This document shows, one piece after another, positions 1 through 5,930 of a stretch of 7,591 nt of DNA; the first letter of the stretch is position 1; each line of letters starts with the position of its first letter. The notes under the pieces were generated by a model, which was not told the origin of the DNA, searched no databases, and saw nothing but the letters and a program-made list of their open reading frames with translations. Where the stretch lies: positions 1 through 7,591 of the forward strand of contig JAUXRT010000168.1 of the NCBI GenBank assembly GCA_030681635.1, given 5' to 3'. The DNA comes from Reyranella sp. Lineage in GTDB: Bacteria; Pseudomonadota; Alphaproteobacteria; Reyranellales; Reyranellaceae. A program made the translations under genes and the position numbers.

Positions 1-443
1 GAGCTTGGCTTGGCCGCTGCGGGCTTCGCTTCGGCCACCGACGGCGCGAGCTCCCAGTTCGGCTTGCCCTCGGCATTGACCTCGAGAACGATCTTGGGCT
101 CGACCAGGGTCACCTCGCTCACCTCGATACCGCCCATCAGCAGGGCAAGCAGCGAGGGCTTCACGGTGACCGACTTCACCTCCACCATGTTGGCGTTCTT
201 GGAACCCGGCACGTTGAAGAATTTCACGCCGCTGATCGAGACGCTCGGCACCGGCAGCAGCGAGAGGCTGATCGGCCCGTCGAGCACGAGGTCGCGGCCC
301 GTCGCCTTCTTCACCTCGGCGGCGATCATGGGCTTGTAGGAATTGACGTCGATGAACAGGGGCGCCGCAAGCAGCACCACGATCAGCAGGCCAACGATGC
401 CGCCGCCGCCGACCAAAACCTTCTTGCGCGTGGAGGGGGTCAT
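1..443 (-). CDS. AsmA family protein, N-terminal part (runs off left edge)
   Basis: 147 complete codons are visible from an ATG at 443, preceded by AGGAG six bases upstream. Residues 1-8 are short and basic (MTPSTRKK), and residues 9-28 are one hydrophobic segment, so this is a signal anchor with the rest of the protein in the periplasm. What follows is the typical AsmA N-terminal pattern: PLFIDVNSYKPMIAAEVKKA at about 28-47, then TGRDLVLDGPISLSLLP, then a strand-rich stretch with ISGVKFFNVPGS, a SLLALLMGGIEVSEVTL turn and NAEGKPNWEL near 130. AsmA-like proteins are large inner-membrane-anchored periplasmic proteins linked to outer-membrane biogenesis and phospholipid transport. The alanine/proline/lysine-rich stretch at the window edge looks like the linker often following this domain. 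The C-terminal half is outside the window, so the exact subfamily cannot be told. It is divergent from the DUF4169 gene. Confidence 0.85.
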   Translation of the reverse strand, partial: MTPSTRKKVLVGGGGIVGLLIVVLLAAPLFIDVNSYKPMIAAEVKKATGRDLVLDGPISLSLLPVPSVSISGVKFFNVPGSKNANMVEVKSVTVKPSLLALLMGGIEVSEVTLVEPKIVLEVNAEGKPNWELAPSVAEAKPAAAKPS

Positions 444-511
444 GGAATGCTCCTGTCGTTCGGCTCGACGAAACACTAGCGCATCGTCCTGCCGCGCGGC
501 ATAGAGAAAAA
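444..511. promoter_or_regulatory. Divergent intergenic region (asmA-like / DUF4169) with a 12-bp palindrome
   Basis: These 68 bp must hold the promoters of both divergent genes unless those lie inside coding sequence. A perfect 12-bp palindrome, TGCCGCGCGGCA, lies at 490-501, ten bases before the DUF4169 start. I found no convincing -35/-10 pair on either strand. The palindrome could be an operator or a chance result of the GC-rich composition. Confidence 0.3.
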
Positions 512-700
512 ATGGCCGAGATCGTCAACCTGAAGCGCGTGCGCAAGGACAAGGCGCGGCGCGACCGCGAGAGCGAAGCCGACGCCAACCGACGACGCTT
601 CGGCCGCACCAGGGCGGAGAAGACCGCCGACAAGGACGCAGAAACGCGCGCGCGCCAGTCGCTCGCCGGCAAGCAACTCGAACCCGAGAAGAAGGATTGA
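512..700 (+). CDS. DUF4169 family small basic protein
   Basis: A 62-residue, highly charged protein beginning MAEIVNLKRVRKDKARRD, with FGRTRAEKTADKD in the middle (about 30-42) and a short polar tail. The N-terminal MAEIVNLkRvRK and central FGRTrAEK blocks are what I recognise as the DUF4169 pattern; these are small proteins of unknown function, seen mainly in Alphaproteobacteria. No membrane segment or signal peptide is present. The protein is predicted to be largely helical and rich in Arg, Lys, Glu and Asp, compatible with nucleic-acid or protein binding, but that is only inference. The ribosome-binding site is weak (only AGAGAAAA before the ATG). The gene converges on the HxlR regulator gene, with 51 bp between the stop codons, and diverges from the AsmA-like gene. 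Confidence 0.82.
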   Translation: MAEIVNLKRVRKDKARRDRESEADANRRRFGRTRAEKTADKDAETRARQSLAGKQLEPEKKD

Positions 701-751
701 GCGAACTATCGGCCTTCCCCTCCCCATTTGAATGCGGAGGAGGATCTGCGC

Positions 752-1258
752 CTAGCGCGGCGGGCGGTTCAGCGTCAGGCGTTCGAAGAAGGCGCGCGTG
801 CCCTGGTCGGCGCCGGGCCCGGCCACGGCGCGCACGTTGGTGAGTTCGATTCGCCGGCCGCTCTCGGCATCGATCAGGACCGGATCGAGCGGGCGGCCGT
901 CGCCGCGGTCGACGAGATCCATCGGCTTGCCGCCGCGCGCCGCCGCACCGTGACGGTCGCCCCATTGTTTCAGGCCGACGATGACGGTGAACAGCGCCGC
1001 ACCCTTGTCGGTCAGACGGTATTCGTGGCGCAGCGGCCGCTGCCGGTAGGCGGTCTTGCGGAAGACGCCGGCCTCCACGAGTTTCTTCAGGCGAGCCGTC
1101 AGCACATTGCGGGCGATGCCGAGGTTTTCCTGGAATTCGTCGAAGCGTCTCACGCCATAGAAGGCGTCGCGCACGATCAGCAACGTCCATGGCTCGCCTA
1201 CGACCTCAAGGGCCGAGGCGATGGAACAGTTCATCTGCTCGTAGGACGTGCGCCGCAT
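752..1258 (-). CDS. HxlR family winged helix-turn-helix transcriptional regulator
   Basis: A cytoplasmic DNA-binding regulator of 168 residues. The N-terminal half is a clear HxlR domain: Cys11 in NCSIASALEVVGEPWTLLIV, the motif RRFDEFQENLGIARNVLTAR (about 37-56) as the recognition-helix region, LKKLVEAGVFRK (58-69), and the wing and strand RPLRHEYRLTDKG (74-86). The conserved Cys near the N terminus is the residue that senses electrophiles or oxidants in some family members (for example HypR and YodB of Bacillus); whether it does so here is unknown. Residues from about 105 to 168 extend beyond the usual 110-130 residue family core and hold PMDLVDRGDGRPLDPVLIDA, of unknown role. The ATG at 1258 has no Shine-Dalgarno sequence, but a TATACT box ends only nine bases upstream, pointing to a near-leaderless mRNA. 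It lies 39 bp after nhaA on the same strand. A role in controlling nhaA or itself is possible but unproven. Confidence 0.9.
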   Translation of the reverse strand: MRRTSYEQMNCSIASALEVVGEPWTLLIVRDAFYGVRRFDEFQENLGIARNVLTARLKKLVEAGVFRKTAYRQRPLRHEYRLTDKGAALFTVIVGLKQWGDRHGAAARGGKPMDLVDRGDGRPLDPVLIDAESGRRIELTNVRAVAGPGADQGTRAFFERLTLNRPPR

Positions 1259-1297
1259 GATGGCGAAAGTATAGACCGCGACGGCCGTCGCGCAATC
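1259..1297 (-). promoter_or_regulatory. Candidate hxlR-type gene promoter with a 16-bp palindromic operator
   Basis: Read on the minus strand, TTGCGC (1295-1290) and TATACT (1273-1268) are separated by 16 bp. The second box matches the sigma-70 -10 consensus at five of six positions; the first matches the -35 at three of six. The palindrome CGCGACGGCCGTCGCG (1277-1292) is perfect over 16 bp, fills most of the spacer and overlaps the -35 box. A protein bound there would block RNA polymerase, so autoregulation by the downstream HxlR protein is plausible. Transcription would begin about 2-4 bases before the ATG. Alternatively, the palindrome could fold as a weak terminator hairpin for nhaA, but no T-run follows it. 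Confidence 0.45.
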
Positions 1298-1314
1298 TTA
1301 AGGCCGCGACGGCC
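1277..1314. repeat. 10-bp direct repeat CGCGACGGCC, 28-bp period
   Basis: CGCGACGGCC occurs at 1277-1286, as the left part of the 16-bp palindrome, and again at 1305-1314, within the last codons of nhaA. The two copies start 28 bp apart. The second copy could be an auxiliary half-site for the same regulator, or a coincidence of Pro/Ser/Arg codons in a GC-rich genome. Confidence 0.4.
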
Positions 1315-2464
1315 AGCGCAACACGGCATAGCCGACCAGCGCCGACAGCAGCGAGCCCACCAGGACACCCAGCCGGACCTGCGATTCGTGCGCGGCGTCG
1401 GCGAAGGCCAGCGTTCCGATGAACAGGCTCATGGTGAAGCCGATACCGCCCAGGATCGAGACGCCATAGAGGCTCCGCCACGTGGCGCCCGCCGGCATGG
1501 CGGCAACACCCAGCGCGATCAGGAGGCCGGCGCCCAGCAGGATGCCCACCTGCTTGCCGAGAAAGAGGCCCGCCACGATGCCGAGCGGCACCGGCTCGGC
1601 CAGGCTCGTGAGCGAAAGATCGGCAAGCGACAGGCCGGCATTGGCAAAGGCGAACACCGGCATGATGAACCAGGCCGACCACGGCTTCAGCGCATGCTCG
1701 AGATGGATGGCGGGGCGCGCCGAATCGTCCTCGCCGGCCGATTTGAGCGGGATGAACATGGACAGCACGACGCCCGCCAGCGTGGCGTGCACACCGGACT
1801 TCAGCACCGATACCCAGAGCACCAGCCCGATCAGCATGTAAGGGCCGAGCCGCCGCACGCCGGCCAGGTTGAGGCCCGCCAGCACCACGATGCAGACGCC
1901 CGCCATCGCCATCGCCGTAAGCGAGAGATGGCCGGTATAGAAGAAGGCGATGATCACGATGGCGCCGAGATCGTCGACGATCGCCAGCGTGGTCAGGAAG
2001 ATCTTGAGGGCGAGCGGCACGCGGCTGCCCAGCGCTGCGAGCACGCCCAGCGAAAAGGCGATATCGGTGGCCGCGGGGATCGCCCAACCGCGCAGCGCCA
2101 CCGGGTCATTCCAGTTGAGGGCGGCGTAAATCAGGCCGGGCACGATCATGCCGCCCAGTGCGCCGGCGATCGGCAGCGCCACCTGCGAGGGCCGCGACAG
2201 CTCGCCCTCGACGACCTCGCGCTTGATCTCGAGGCCGACCAGCAGGAAGAACACCGCCATCAGCCCATCGTTGATCCACAGCAGCAGCGGCTTGGAGAGG
2301 CCGACCGGGCCATAGGCGAAAGTGAGCTTGTCCCCGAGCAACCCGTGGATCGTGGGCTGCAGCGCCGTGTTGGCGAGCACCAGCGCCAGGACGGCAGCCG
2401 CCAGCAGCGGCAGGGCCGATGCCGCCTCACTGTCGATGAAAGCCTTCAGCCGGTTCGTGCGCAC
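1298..2464 (-). CDS. nhaA: Na+/H+ antiporter NhaA
   Basis: An inner-membrane secondary antiporter that exchanges cytoplasmic Na+ (or Li+) for external H+. From the GTG at 2464 it is 388 residues, the same length as the E. coli protein. Family motifs are all present: WINDGLMAVFFLLVGLEIKRE (about 63-83), PAATDIAFSLGVLA with Asp134, TTLAIVDDLGAI with Asp164-Asp165, Lys304 in FLGKQVGI, and GGIGFTMSLFIGTLAF near 340-354. These acidic residues and the lysine correspond to Asp133, Asp163, Asp164 and Lys300 of E. coli NhaA, so the protein should be functional. About a dozen hydrophobic segments are visible. A start at the in-frame TTG at 2485 would add seven residues, but that codon sits in the T-tract of the preceding terminator and has no Shine-Dalgarno sequence. 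The GTG has AGGA eight bases upstream, and MRTNRLKAFIDSEAA is a normal NhaA N terminus. The BI-1 gene is upstream and the HxlR regulator gene downstream, both on the same strand. Confidence 0.96.
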   Translation of the reverse strand: MRTNRLKAFIDSEAASALPLLAAAVLALVLANTALQPTIHGLLGDKLTFAYGPVGLSKPLLLWINDGLMAVFFLLVGLEIKREVVEGELSRPSQVALPIAGALGGMIVPGLIYAALNWNDPVALRGWAIPAATDIAFSLGVLAALGSRVPLALKIFLTTLAIVDDLGAIVIIAFFYTGHLSLTAMAMAGVCIVVLAGLNLAGVRRLGPYMLIGLVLWVSVLKSGVHATLAGVVLSMFIPLKSAGEDDSARPAIHLEHALKPWSAWFIMPVFAFANAGLSLADLSLTSLAEPVPLGIVAGLFLGKQVGILLGAGLLIALGVAAMPAGATWRSLYGVSILGGIGFTMSLFIGTLAFADAAHESQVRLGVLVGSLLSALVGYAVLRWPSRP

Positions 2465-2472
2465 GTCATGAA

Positions 2473-2476
2473 TCCT
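2473..2476 (-). promoter_or_regulatory. Shine-Dalgarno AGGA deciding the nhaA start
   Basis: On the minus strand, AGGA lies eight bases before the GTG at 2464 and supports it over the TTG at 2485. An ATG at 2469 is out of frame and closes after a few codons. Confidence 0.6.
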
Positions 2477-2477
2477 G

Positions 2478-2511
2478 AAAAGCAAAACGCCCGGGTCTTT
2501 CGACCCGGGCG
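2478..2511 (-). terminator. Rho-independent terminator after the BI-1/YccA-like gene
   Basis: On the minus strand a 10-bp perfect GC-rich stem, CGCCCGGGTC / GACCCGGGCG (2511-2502 and 2497-2488), closes a GAAA tetraloop and is followed at once by TTTTGCTTTT (2487-2478). It begins 24 bases after the BI-1 stop codon. On the plus strand no T-run follows the stem, so it acts in the minus direction only. It stands between the BI-1 gene and nhaA, with its T-tract reaching to within two bases of the nhaA Shine-Dalgarno sequence. Confidence 0.88.
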
Positions 2512-2535
2512 CCTTGCTGGAAAATCAGCGCCTGG

Positions 2536-3279
2536 CTATTCGCGTTCCTGGCCAAGGAAGCTCATCAGGAACTGGAACAGGTTCACGAAGTCGAGGTAGA
2601 GGCTGAGCGCGCCGAAGATGGCGATCTTCTCGACCATGTCCGTGCCCCAGGCCTCGGAGTACTGTTCCTTGATCTTCTGGGTGTCGTAGGCGATCAGGCC
2701 CGAGAAGATCAGCACGCCGGCGGCGGAGATGATGAAGCTCATCGTGCCCGACGGCCAGATCATGTTGACGAGGCCGGCCAGGATCAGGCCGATCACGCCC
2801 ATGAACAGGAACTTGCCCATGGCCGTCAGGTCGCGCTTGGTCGTGTAGCCATAGAGGCTGAGCGCGCCGAAGGCCGCGGCCGTCACGAAGAAGGTGCGGG
2901 CCACCGAAGCGCCGGTGTAGCGGAACAGCACCAGCGACAGGCTGACGCCCATCAGGGCCGTGACCGCCCAGTAGACGGCCTGGATCGATCCGATGCTCAT
3001 CTTCGCGGCGCGGAACGACACAAGCAGAAGCAGGCCGAGCGGCGCGAAGATCGCGATCCACCCCAGCATGTTGAGGCCGACGACGCGGCCGGCCTGGAGC
3101 TGGAAGAACATGCCCGCGAGTTCCGGCGAGCTGAACAGACCGAAAGCCACGATGCCCGAGAGCGCGAGCCCCGAAGCCATGTAGTTGTAGACGCGCACCA
3201 TGTGGGCGCGCAGACCGACATCGAACGTCGCCTGATCGGCAATCGTTGCGCCGCGGTTGAAGGTGTCGAAATTCGCCAT
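2536..3279 (-). CDS. Bax inhibitor-1 (BI-1)/YccA family membrane protein
   Basis: A 247-residue polytopic inner-membrane protein with about seven hydrophobic segments (roughly 33-52, 68-89, 98-118, 126-145, 153-174, 179-197 and 219-243). Two family hallmarks near the C terminus are intact: AYDTQKIK with Asp199, and GALSLYLDFVNLFQFLMSF with Asp230. By comparison with Bacillus YetJ, these would be the two aspartates (Asp171 and Asp195) of the pH-sensing pair that gates a calcium leak. The spacing here is 31 rather than 24 residues because of an extra stretch around EQYSEAWGTDMVEKIA. E. coli YccA of the same superfamily binds the FtsH protease, so either a calcium/proton role or a protease-modulating role is possible. 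The N terminus (MANFDTFNRGATIADQATFD) is polar and presumably cytoplasmic. The ATG at 3279 has GGAGG 11 bases upstream. It is expressed from its own 134-bp leader region and ends at a strong terminator. Confidence 0.93.
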   Translation of the reverse strand: MANFDTFNRGATIADQATFDVGLRAHMVRVYNYMASGLALSGIVAFGLFSSPELAGMFFQLQAGRVVGLNMLGWIAIFAPLGLLLLVSFRAAKMSIGSIQAVYWAVTALMGVSLSLVLFRYTGASVARTFFVTAAAFGALSLYGYTTKRDLTAMGKFLFMGVIGLILAGLVNMIWPSGTMSFIISAAGVLIFSGLIAYDTQKIKEQYSEAWGTDMVEKIAIFGALSLYLDFVNLFQFLMSFLGQERE

Positions 3280-3413
3280 TTTGGTTCAAGCCTCCAAGGG
3301 GGCCTCGTGCGAGCCCCTTCGCTGCGTAATCTGGTCACTCAGACGGTGTGAATCAATAGAGATAAAGCCTTGAATTGTTGAGATTTACTTTCAAGTGCAG
3401 GGAAATTTTCGTT
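3280..3413 (-). promoter_or_regulatory. AT-richer leader/promoter region of the BI-1 gene
   Basis: This 134-bp gap between the permease stop and the BI-1 start is the most AT-rich part of the window (especially 3340-3413), as expected for a promoter. On the minus strand CTTGAAA at 3395-3389 resembles a -35 element, including the heat-shock sigma-factor form. I see no good -10 element at the right distance, so I do not assign a transcription start. No intrinsic terminator for the ABC permease is visible here. Confidence 0.4.
3296..3319 (-). other. Stem-loop in the BI-1 leader, beside the Shine-Dalgarno sequence
   Basis: AAGGGG (3296-3301) pairs with CCCCTT (3314-3319), and inside it CTCG (3304-3307) pairs with CGAG (3310-3313), with a two-base bulge at 3302-3303. 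On the transcript this hairpin ends about one base before the GGAGG of the BI-1 gene. No T-run follows it, so it is not a terminator. It could influence ribosome access or mRNA stability. Confidence 0.35.
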
Positions 3414-5930
3414 TCATTCATTGCGAAGGAGCGCGAGCGGACGTTGGCGAAGAGCCGCCAGCGTGCCGGCCAGGCCAAAAGCCAGGGTGAGCGCCATGGC
3501 GCCCAGCGCAACGCCCACCGCGACCGCCGGCAGGAACGTCCAGTCGAGTCCCATCAAACGGCTCACCACCAGCCAGGCGCCCAGCGTGCCGACACCCAGC
3601 GCCGCCACCGCGGTAGCGAGGCCGAGGAAGGCGAATTCCCAGGCGAAGATTCCGGCGATGCGCGCGCGCGTGGCACCCAGCACCTTCATCACCACGGCCT
3701 CGTGCACGCGGCGCCGCTGGGTGGCGAGCATGGCGCCGGCCAGCACCAGGACGCCGGCCAGGATGCTGAGGAAGCCGATGACCCGTGTCGCCAGGCCAAT
3801 GTTGCCGAGCACGCCGGTTGCCGTCTCGATGGCGTCGCGAATGCGCACCACGGTGACGTTGGGGAACTGGTCGGTGACCGCCTTGAAGATCGCGTCCTCG
3901 GCGTCGGGCGTCGATTTCACCGTGGCCAGGAAGGTGTGCGGGGCGCGGTCGAGCGTGCCCGGCGAGTAGACGAAGACGAAGTTGATGGCGAGCGTCGTCC
4001 ATTCGATGCGGCGCAGCGAGGAGATCCTGGCCTCGATATCGCGGCCCAGCACGTTCACCGTGATGGTGTCGCCGAGGCCGAGGCCGAAGGACTTGGCGAG
4101 CGCCTCGTCGAACGAGATCAGCTGGGGTCCGCGATAGTCGACCGGCCACCACTCGCCCGCCACGATGCGCGAGCCCTCGGGCGGCGTCGCCGAATAGGTG
4201 ACGCCACGGTCGCCCTCCACGGCCCAGCGCGACTCCGACGGCACCGCGACCTCGGCCACCGGCTTGCCGCCGATCTTGACGATGCGGCCGCGCAGCGACG
4301 GCACCTTGTCGAGGGTCCCCGCCCCCGGCACCGCGGCGATCGCCTTCTCGAAGGCCGGCATCTGCGTCGACTGGATATCGACAAAGAAGAAGGCCGGCGC
4401 ATCGCTCGGGATGCGCCGCATGAGCTGTTCGCGCAGGTTGCCCTCGATCAGCGCCGTCGCCACCAGCACGGTGAGCCCGAGCCCGAGCGACAGCATGACG
4501 ATGGGTGTCGGCGCGCCGGGACGATGGAGATTGGCCAGCGCCAGGCGGAGGCCGGCCAGTTTCGGCTTGTCGGCGCGCGCCGCCGCCAGCATCACCAGCC
4601 GCGCCAGCAGCGGGAAGGCGATGAAGGCACCGACCGCGCCCAGCACGAACCAGCCCGCGATGCGGCGGCTGTCCGAGGTGAAGATGGTGAAGGCCGCCAA
4701 AGTCACGGCCACCGCGCCGATCGCCAGCGCATCGCGCCAGACGAGCCGGCCCTGGCCGACGACGGCGCCGCGCATCAGCGTGGCGGCTGGCACCCGGCGG
4801 GCGCGCATCAGCGGCACCAGGGCGAACAGCAGCGACACGAGCAGCCCGAAGATCGCGGCCGTGATGAGCGGCCGGGCATAGAGCGCGATGCGCGCCCGCA
4901 CCGGCAACAGGTCGGCGATCAGCGCCTCGGCCACGAAGGGCAGCGCCGCACCGATGGCGACGCCGATCGCGACGCCCAGCAGCGCCAGCGCCGCGAGCTG
5001 GAGGAAATAGGTGTTGAACACCAGCCGCTCCGGCGCGCCCAGGCACTTCAGGGTGGCGATGGTGTGCAAGCGGCCGGCCAAAAAGCTCGAGATCGCGTTG
5101 CCGACGCCGACGCCGCCGACCAGCAGCGAGGCGAGGCCGATCAGGCCGATGAACTGCGTCAGCCGATCGAGCCAGTTGCGGATGCCGCCGCCGGCATCGG
5201 CCAGACCGCGCACCCGCCAGCCGGCATCGGGATAGCGCGTCGTGAGCGCCTGGATGGTGGCGAGGTCAGAGCCGCCCGGCGCCAGACGCAGACGGTATTC
5301 CCAGTTGAGCAGACTGCCCGGCTGGACGAGGCCCGAGTCCATCACCGCCTCGAAGGACATCATCAGGCGCGGCCCGAGGCTTGCGAAGGCGTTCAGCCCG
5401 CGGTCGGGCTCGCGCGCGATCACGTCGCGCACCTCGACCGTCACTTCGCCGATCCGCAGCCGGTCGCCCAGCACCAGGTTCATGCGGCGAAGCGCTGCTT
5501 CCTCGACCACGGCGCCCCAGACACCGTCGCGCCTGGCGAGCGCTTCGGCCAGCGACCCGCCGTCCTTCAGTTCGAGCGTGCCGTAGAGCGGATAGGCCTG
5601 CTCGACCGCCTTGAGCTGAACCAGCGTCGTGCGGCCGTCGGCCTTCAGAGGCCGCGCCATGGCGCGGCTGTCGATCCAGCGCACGAACTGGCCGCGCTCA
5701 CGCAGGAACGCCATCTGGTCGGGCGTGGCCTCGCGATAGAGCAGCGAGACCGCGACGTCGCCGCCCAGGATCTCGCGGGCATCGGCGCGCAGGCCTTCCT
5801 CGATGGCGCGGCTGAACGACAGGATGGCGGCGATCGCCGTGACACCCAACGCCAGGCAGGCGATGAAGAGACGGAAGCCGCCCAGGCCGCTCCGCATCTC
5901 GCGCCGGGCGAGCCGGAAAGCCAGATTCAT
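3414..5930 (-). CDS. ybbP: ABC transporter permease, FtsX/MacB-fold, YbbP-like
   Basis: An 838-residue inner-membrane permease with the duplicated FtsX-type architecture of E. coli YbbP (804 residues). Segment 21-40 is the first helix (LFIACLALGVTAIAAILSF), followed by a periplasmic domain up to about 255. A helical bundle follows at about 260-375, including the NAISSFLAGRLHTIATLKCLGAPERLV coupling-helix region (278-304), and a central group of helpers lies at about 400-495. A second periplasmic domain spans 500-710, and three C-terminal helices lie at about 713-737, 762-790 and 798-825. These contain the second coupling region RVHEAVVMKVLGATRARI (741-758). The two ALKCLGA/MKVLGA motifs are where the ATPase docks. 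Such permeases transmit ATP hydrolysis to the periplasmic side and often handle lipids, lipoproteins or membrane-bound proteins; the substrate is unknown. The ATG at 5930 overlaps the ATPase stop (ATGA), so the two are translationally coupled. The stop is at 3414-3416. Confidence 0.93.
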   Translation of the reverse strand: MNLAFRLARREMRSGLGGFRLFIACLALGVTAIAAILSFSRAIEEGLRADAREILGGDVAVSLLYREATPDQMAFLRERGQFVRWIDSRAMARPLKADGRTTLVQLKAVEQAYPLYGTLELKDGGSLAEALARRDGVWGAVVEEAALRRMNLVLGDRLRIGEVTVEVRDVIAREPDRGLNAFASLGPRLMMSFEAVMDSGLVQPGSLLNWEYRLRLAPGGSDLATIQALTTRYPDAGWRVRGLADAGGGIRNWLDRLTQFIGLIGLASLLVGGVGVGNAISSFLAGRLHTIATLKCLGAPERLVFNTYFLQLAALALLGVAIGVAIGAALPFVAEALIADLLPVRARIALYARPLITAAIFGLLVSLLFALVPLMRARRVPAATLMRGAVVGQGRLVWRDALAIGAVAVTLAAFTIFTSDSRRIAGWFVLGAVGAFIAFPLLARLVMLAAARADKPKLAGLRLALANLHRPGAPTPIVMLSLGLGLTVLVATALIEGNLREQLMRRIPSDAPAFFFVDIQSTQMPAFEKAIAAVPGAGTLDKVPSLRGRIVKIGGKPVAEVAVPSESRWAVEGDRGVTYSATPPEGSRIVAGEWWPVDYRGPQLISFDEALAKSFGLGLGDTITVNVLGRDIEARISSLRRIEWTTLAINFVFVYSPGTLDRAPHTFLATVKSTPDAEDAIFKAVTDQFPNVTVVRIRDAIETATGVLGNIGLATRVIGFLSILAGVLVLAGAMLATQRRRVHEAVVMKVLGATRARIAGIFAWEFAFLGLATAVAALGVGTLGAWLVVSRLMGLDWTFLPAVAVGVALGAMALTLAFGLAGTLAALRQRPLALLRNE

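Noticed and set aside
701..751. Possible bidirectional terminator between the convergent DUF4169 and HxlR genes
   Set aside because: Only a 5-bp CCTCC/GGAGG stem with a 12-base loop can be drawn (719-740), and no T-run follows on either strand.
1277..1292. Palindrome as an intrinsic terminator of nhaA
   Set aside because: The 6-bp stem with a GGCC loop is followed by GTCTATACTTTC rather than a T-run, and the -10-like box makes the operator reading more likely. A weak terminator role is not excluded.
728..2599. 623-codon plus-strand open frame opposite the HxlR regulator and nhaA
   Set aside because: Same kind of low-complexity Arg/His/Gln/Asp translation without family motifs; it is the mirror of two real genes.
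3389..3395. Heat-shock (RpoH) promoter for the BI-1 gene based on CTTGAAA
   Set aside because: No CCCCAT-like -10 element occurs at an acceptable distance downstream.
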